Positions 5,449-9,155 of a DNA stretch of 9,155 nucleotides are shown one piece after another; the stretch's first letter is position 1, and each line of letters starts with the position of its first letter. Made by a program: the position numbers and the translations under genes. The notes below the pieces were generated by a model. It searched no databases. It worked only from the letters and a program-made list of their open reading frames with translations, and was not told the DNA's origin. The stretch is from Gemmatimonadota bacterium (GTDB lineage Bacteria; Gemmatimonadota; Gemmatimonadetes; Gemmatimonadales; GWC2-71-9): assembly GCA_027294815.1 (NCBI GenBank), contig JAPULP010000139.1:1-9155 (forward strand), in the 5' to 3' direction.

Positions 5449-7488
5449 ATGTCGAAAGTACTTCCGCTTGTTCCCGTCGCCGTTTTCGCAATCGCGCTCG
5501 GCGCTACCCCCATTCACGCCCAGGACGCGGCGAGCGTCGTCCGGCTCGAGGCCCGGCCGGCCACGGTGACCGTCACCGCCGGCGAATCGGTGGCGTTCAA
5601 TGTTGTCGCGCTCGATGCGGGTGGGGACGTCGTTGATGTGGGTATACGGATCGCCCCCCCCCGCCAAGCCGCGAGTTATCGCGATGGCGTCTTGCAAGGA
5701 TTGACTCCGGGTGAGTATCAGATCGTCGCCACGCTGGCCGGCGGACAGGGCAGCCCAGTGTCGCTAACGATTCCGCTGATGGTGCGCTGGCCCGCAGTCA
5801 CCGGCATCGAATTGGGAACCCCCCCCGGCCGTCTCTATGTCGGGACCACGCTTCGCCATTGGGGCACGGCCGTGCTCGCCAACGGTTCCACGCGTGCCGA
5901 TGCGGAGTTTACCTGGGCCAGCTCGGACCCCGATGTGGCGCGCGTCGATCTCTTCGGTAACGTGACCGCCATGAGCGCCGGCCGGGTGACGATCACCGCC
6001 TCTTTCCAGGGCGTACGTGGCCAGGTTGGCTACAACGTCGAACCGCTGCCGGCTACGAGTTTGGAAATACAGGGCGGGCTCGACGAGGTCCGCACCGGCG
6101 ACGTGCAAACCTTCACGGCAGTAGTGCGAGATGCCGGCGGTCGGGTCATCGACGACGTCCCCATTTCGTGGACCCATTCCTACACACCGCCACCGGACAT
6201 CGTCGCGCCGAGCGCTCCGGGGCAGTTGAACGGCGGAAAATTCGTTGCCGACGTGCCGGGTGTGCACACGGTGGTCGCATCTGCCGGACCCGTGAGCGAC
6301 CGCAAGTCTTTCCGCGCGGTGCCACGTGACGCCGTGCAGCGGCTCGAGATCATGGGGTTGGGCGCCCAATCCCGAAGCCGCACGACGGATTTCTGGGTGT
6401 TCGAGGGACTCGACGGGCGCGACTACGCGTTGACCGGTTCCAAGGTCGCCGATGGCCACGCGTTCGTTTGGGATGTGACCGATCCGAGTAACATGTTCAA
6501 GACCGACTCGATTCAAGTCGACGCGCGTTCGGTGAACGACGTGAAGGTGGCACCGAACGCGCGATACGGCACGATGACGCGAGAAGGCGCATCGACCAGA
6601 CGCAACGGTGTGGTCATTCTCGATCTCGCCGATCCCGCGCACCCCAAGATCGCCGCGACGTACGACGAAGGTCTGACCGGGGGAGTACACAACGCGTTTC
6701 CCACCGACGATTACCTGTTCGCTCTTTCCGGCGGCGACAAGTACGTCATCATCGACGTGCGCGACTTGTACAACCCGAAATACGTAAGCGAATACAACCA
6801 TCCCGACAGCAGAGTGCACGACGTGTGGGTGCACGACGGCATCGCCTACTCGGCGGAGTGGGGTACCGGGGTGGTCGTGGTCGACGTGGGGAACGGTCGC
6901 TGGGGCGGCACCATCGAAAACCCGGTCTTCGTGACCAACTACCCCGTGCCGAGCGGACGAACGCATGCGGTGTTCCCATACAAGTCACAGTCCACCGACA
7001 AGTTCTACGTATTCGTCGGCGACGAGATCATGAGCCGTCGCGGCCTGGCGAACGAGGGCTCGCATGCGCCCGGCGGCGACTATGCCCAACGCTTCGATCC
7101 TGAGACCGGCACCGGTGGGTCGCTCCTGACCACCCAAGGCTACATCCAGATCATCGACTTCACCGATCCGGAAAACCCACAGATGGTGGCGCGCTACGAA
7201 GTGACGGAATACGGCACGCACAACATCTGGGTCGAAGACGACAAGTTGTATCAGGCGTATTACGAGGGCGGTATGCGTGTCGTCGACGTGTCAGGAGAAC
7301 TCATGGGGAATCTGTACACGCAGGGCAGGGAAATCGCGGCGTACAAGTCCGCCAATCCGCAAGGCTACGTCGCGAACTCCACCATGGTATGGAGCGCAAT
7401 GCCGCACAAGGGATACGTCTTTTTCTCCGACACGAACAGCGGGCTGTGGGCGGTGAAACTCCAGCCGAAGGCGCGGCCGGTGATGTAA
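5449..7488 (+). CDS. exported protein: Ig-like domains plus LVIVD beta-propeller
   Basis: A 679-residue exported protein. It begins with a signal peptide, MSKVLPLVPVAVFAIALGAT and then PIHA, with likely cleavage before QDA near residue 25. Three bacterial Ig-like domains follow at about 29-113, 117-197 and 203-292; the second has the TWASSDPDVARVD signature of BIG2-type domains. From about 310 to 672 there are LVIVD-type propeller blades: VVILDLADPAHPK (388-400), YVIIDVRDLYNPK (432-444), VVVVDV (475-480), IQIIDFTDPENPQ (566-578) and MRVVDV (609-614). Such proteins are usually periplasmic or surface scaffolds that bind partners; I see no catalytic motif, lipobox or C-terminal sorting signal. 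The frame is open back to a GTG at 5287, but those 54 codons are repeat sequence. It lies 172 bp after the cyclase gene on the same strand; an array and hairpin separate them, so separate transcription is likely. Confidence 0.93.
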   Translation: MSKVLPLVPVAVFAIALGATPIHAQDAASVVRLEARPATVTVTAGESVAFNVVALDAGGDVVDVGIRIAPPRQAASYRDGVLQGLTPGEYQIVATLAGGQGSPVSLTIPLMVRWPAVTGIELGTPPGRLYVGTTLRHWGTAVLANGSTRADAEFTWASSDPDVARVDLFGNVTAMSAGRVTITASFQGVRGQVGYNVEPLPATSLEIQGGLDEVRTGDVQTFTAVVRDAGGRVIDDVPISWTHSYTPPPDIVAPSAPGQLNGGKFVADVPGVHTVVASAGPVSDRKSFRAVPRDAVQRLEIMGLGAQSRSRTTDFWVFEGLDGRDYALTGSKVADGHAFVWDVTDPSNMFKTDSIQVDARSVNDVKVAPNARYGTMTREGASTRRNGVVILDLADPAHPKIAATYDEGLTGGVHNAFPTDDYLFALSGGDKYVIIDVRDLYNPKYVSEYNHPDSRVHDVWVHDGIAYSAEWGTGVVVVDVGNGRWGGTIENPVFVTNYPVPSGRTHAVFPYKSQSTDKFYVFVGDEIMSRRGLANEGSHAPGGDYAQRFDPETGTGGSLLTTQGYIQIIDFTDPENPQMVARYEVTEYGTHNIWVEDDKLYQAYYEGGMRVVDVSGELMGNLYTQGREIAAYKSANPQGYVANSTMVWSAMPHKGYVFFSDTNSGLWAVKLQPKARPVM

Positions 7489-7494
7489 CTCGGC

Positions 7495-7590
7495 GTAGGG
7501 TGTAGGGTGTAGGGTGTAGTAACAGCCGCAAAAATCCTACACCCCACACCCCACACCCGACACCCTACACCCTACACCCTACACCCTACA
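7495..7590. repeat. inverted heptamer array, word GTAGGGT / ACCCTAC
   Basis: Three full units of GTAGGGT and a partial fourth run from 7495 to 7519, six bases after the propeller gene's stop. After a 17-base spacer, eight phased units of the complementary type run from about 7537 to 7590. The nearer right units are diverged (cores CCCCACA and CCCGACA) and the farther four are clean ACCCTAC copies. The inner arms can pair over about 20 bases with two mismatches. Plus-strand TAG occurs at 7496, 7503, 7510 and 7517; minus-strand TAG (CTA on the plus strand) at 7537, 7565, 7572, 7579 and 7586, so three right-arm units have lost it. The array sits between two plus-strand genes. Confidence 0.93.
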
Positions 7591-7614
7591 ACCTTCTAGC
7601 CAGTAGCCGAATCC

Positions 7615-8874
7615 ATGAAACGAAAATTCTTCCTAGCTAGCTTGTTGCTCCTGCCCGCCACGGCCACCGCCCAGGAATGGCGCCAAACCTCCGCCGACGC
7701 CTATACGCGGTACGAGCTGCTCGACCCGGCATCCCAAAGTTTTCGCATCATCTACGACGTGAGTGTGACGACACCGGGCGCGACGGTCTACTTCAACGGC
7801 ATTCGACGCGGCAGCGAGCCGACGGTGCACGCGGTGTACGATCTGATGACGGGGGAGCGGCTCGACTGGGAGGTCGTCGATGGCACGGCCGCCCGCGACC
7901 AAGGGATGCTCAACGCCAACCCCGAGGGACAGTTCGTTCAAGTAAAGCTGTTGCGAGCGGTGCCGGATGGTGGCGAGGTGCGGCTTCGCATCAACAAGAC
8001 GTATCGCGATCCGGCGAGCTACACGAGTGAGGGCAATGTCATCACGTTCGAGCGTTCGCTTGGCATCAGGCGCAACGCAATCGTCTTGCCCGAGGGCTTC
8101 GAGTTGATCGACACGAACTATCCGTCCCAAATCGACATGGAAGCCGACGGAAGGATCAGGGTGAGTTTCATGAACTCCGGGCCCAGCGCCGTGTCACACG
8201 TGATCCGGGGCCGACGACTTCCCTCAACGGCTTCCACAAGCAATAGTGCCAATCCGGACCGCGTGGAGACGCCGACGACCACCCAAACCGTGCCCGCGGG
8301 TGCCCGGGTCGATTACCGGTTTTCCGAGCGGGCGTTTCAGGATCGGGAGATTGTGTATTTCCTACAGCAACCGGAAACGCACTCGTTTCGGTTGTACCAC
8401 GACTACACCGAGGGCCGTGCCGGCGTCGATCGGTACGTCAACGTTGTACGCGCGGGCAGCGAGGCGTCCAATCCTTCCGCCAAGATTCTCGATACCGGAG
8501 AGGAATTACGCGTCGAGACATTGCGCGGAAGCGAAATCGGTGCACGTGGCATCCGCATCGGCAGGCAGATCACACCCGAGACGGAAGTGGTCGTGATATG
8601 GTTTGACCCGGTTGAGTCCGGTCACTCGGTGCGGTTGCGTATTGAAGAGACGTACACCGATCCGAATCGCTACGTCCGCGTCGGTGACGAATTGATCTGG
8701 GACCGCAGCTTCGGCCGCCCACGCAACTCGGTGATTCTTCCGGACGGCTGGTTCGTAACGGCGAATGCGATCCCTGCCGTCATCAACGAGACGGGCGATG
8801 GACGAATTCGGTTGTATTACGAAAACGATCGACCGGGAAATATTGATGTGTTTATTAGGGCGAGGAGGAGGTAA
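7615..8874 (+). CDS. exported protein of two homologous halves, function unknown
   Basis: I do not recognise a named family. The 419-residue product starts with a clear signal peptide, MKRKFFLASLLLLPATATAQ, so it is exported. The rest is two related units of about 165 residues: roughly 36-202 and 251-419, joined by a Ser/Thr/Pro-containing linker (about 203-230). Matching landmarks are SFRIIYD/SFRLYHD, VRLRINKTYRDP (122-133)/VRLRIEETYTDP (339-350), FERS/WDRS, RRNAIVLPEG/PRNSVILPDG, DGRIRVSF/DGRIRLYY and HVIRGRR/DVFIRARR. By eye the best-aligned 84 residues are about 40% identical. Alternating hydrophobic residues suggest beta-sandwich domains, an inference. No cysteines, catalytic motif or anchor is seen. 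It follows the propeller gene after an array with no clear ribosome-binding site, and converges on the partial propeller gene to its right. Confidence 0.88.
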   Translation: MKRKFFLASLLLLPATATAQEWRQTSADAYTRYELLDPASQSFRIIYDVSVTTPGATVYFNGIRRGSEPTVHAVYDLMTGERLDWEVVDGTAARDQGMLNANPEGQFVQVKLLRAVPDGGEVRLRINKTYRDPASYTSEGNVITFERSLGIRRNAIVLPEGFELIDTNYPSQIDMEADGRIRVSFMNSGPSAVSHVIRGRRLPSTASTSNSANPDRVETPTTTQTVPAGARVDYRFSERAFQDREIVYFLQQPETHSFRLYHDYTEGRAGVDRYVNVVRAGSEASNPSAKILDTGEELRVETLRGSEIGARGIRIGRQITPETEVVVIWFDPVESGHSVRLRIEETYTDPNRYVRVGDELIWDRSFGRPRNSVILPDGWFVTANAIPAVINETGDGRIRLYYENDRPGNIDVFIRARRR

Positions 8875-8883
8875 GGGAAGAAG

Positions 8884-8981
8884 GTTTTAGGTGTTAGGTG
8901 TTAGGTGTTAGGTGTTAGGTGTTAGGGTTTTCGAAACACCACCTAACACCCAACACCTAAAACCTAACACCTAAACACCTA
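8884..8981. repeat. inverted heptamer array, word GTGTTAG / CTAACAC
   Basis: The left arm has six phased units (GTTTTAG then five GTGTTAG) from 8884 to 8925, with plus-strand TAG at 8888, 8895, 8902, 8909, 8916 and 8923. A short centre including the palindrome TTTCGAAA (about 8928-8935) leads into the right arm, with plus-strand CTA at 8943, 8957, 8964, 8971 and 8979; the unit at 8950 has lost it and the last step is 8 rather than 7. The arms can fold into one hairpin on either strand. It fills the gap between two convergent genes, where a bidirectional 3'-end structure would make sense. The minus-strand gene's stop codon lies in the right arm. Confidence 0.92.
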
Positions 8982-9155
8982 CCTAGAGTCCTCCATCTTC
9001 CAGAACGCAATCCCACCGGCTTGTTGCGCCACCGGGACGTCAGCCACCAGCTCAATCGTTTGCAGGTCGAAGATGTCGACCTTGCCGGGTTCGGCGCCCA
9101 CACCTTCCACGCTCACGAACGCATAGCGGGAATCCGGCGAGATGACGACACCGTG
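8979..9155 (-). CDS. C-terminal end of a YVTN-type beta-propeller protein (partial)
   Basis: Only the last 58 residues are in the window; the gene continues past the right edge. The translation contains HGVVISPDSRYAFVSVEG near its beginning and VDIFDLQTIELVADVPV further on. The pattern ISPDSRYAFVS, then VDIFDLQT, is the blade signature of YVTN/cytochrome-d1-like seven-bladed propellers. The product ends FWKMEDSR. These proteins are commonly exported and bind partners or cofactors; the visible part does not say which. The TAG stop at 8979-8981 belongs to the adjoining heptamer array. The gene converges on the two-halved exported protein gene, leaving a 104-bp gap that is almost all repeat. Confidence 0.85.
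   Translation of the reverse strand, partial: HGVVISPDSRYAFVSVEGVGAEPGKVDIFDLQTIELVADVPVAQQAGGIAFWKMEDSR

Noticed and set aside
5764..6966. 400-codon open frame on the minus strand under the propeller gene
   Set aside because: Its translation is rich in R, H and V without domain signatures, and the plus strand has a signal peptide and clear Ig and LVIVD repeats. It is a shadow produced by GC-rich codon use.

Overview
GC-rich bacterial DNA with long intact genes and no mobile element, phage, CRISPR, rRNA or tRNA that I could recognise. The exported Ig-like/LVIVD propeller protein, a YVTN-type propeller, c-di-GMP signalling genes and gaps filled with 7-bp tandem repeats would fit a soil or sediment lineage such as Gemmatimonadota. 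That placement is inference from recollected genome style; the sequence does not prove it.

Layout, left to right. The first ~68 bases may hold the tail of a plus-strand gene. It converges on a large minus-strand gene (105-2819) for a membrane protein with three PAS domains followed by intact GGDEF and EAL domains. The 182-bp gap at 2820-3001 shows nothing I can name. A small minus-strand gene for a lysine-rich protein (3002-3211) lies head-to-head with a plus-strand cupin gene (3487-3918); their 275-bp shared upstream gap carries a direct heptamer array. A plus-strand multi-spanning diguanylate cyclase (4041-5276) follows after a 122-bp gap with no clear signal. Next come an exported Ig-like plus LVIVD-propeller protein (5449-7488) and an exported protein made of two homologous halves (7615-8874), both plus strand. 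A minus-strand gene for the C-terminus of a YVTN-type propeller protein enters from the right edge (8979-9155).

How the genes relate. Two genes handle cyclic di-GMP: one could make or break it under PAS control, the other should only make it and lacks the usual product-inhibition site. They are 1.2 kb apart on opposite strands, so they are not an operon, but both could feed one local pool. The three right-hand genes encode two exported proteins and a likely exported propeller; no enzyme links them to the signalling genes. The gaps between neighbours are large and structured, so most genes here look separately transcribed.

The most distinctive feature is the set of four intergenic heptamer arrays (3363-3432, 5266-5369, 7495-7590, 8884-8981). 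Each uses a different 7-bp word. Three are inverted, hairpin-forming arrays directly after stop codons. By my count 40 of 44 units carry a stop trinucleotide on the strand whose transcript reaches that arm first; because 7 is not a multiple of 3, three successive units close all three reading frames. Two genes take their own stop codon from within an array.
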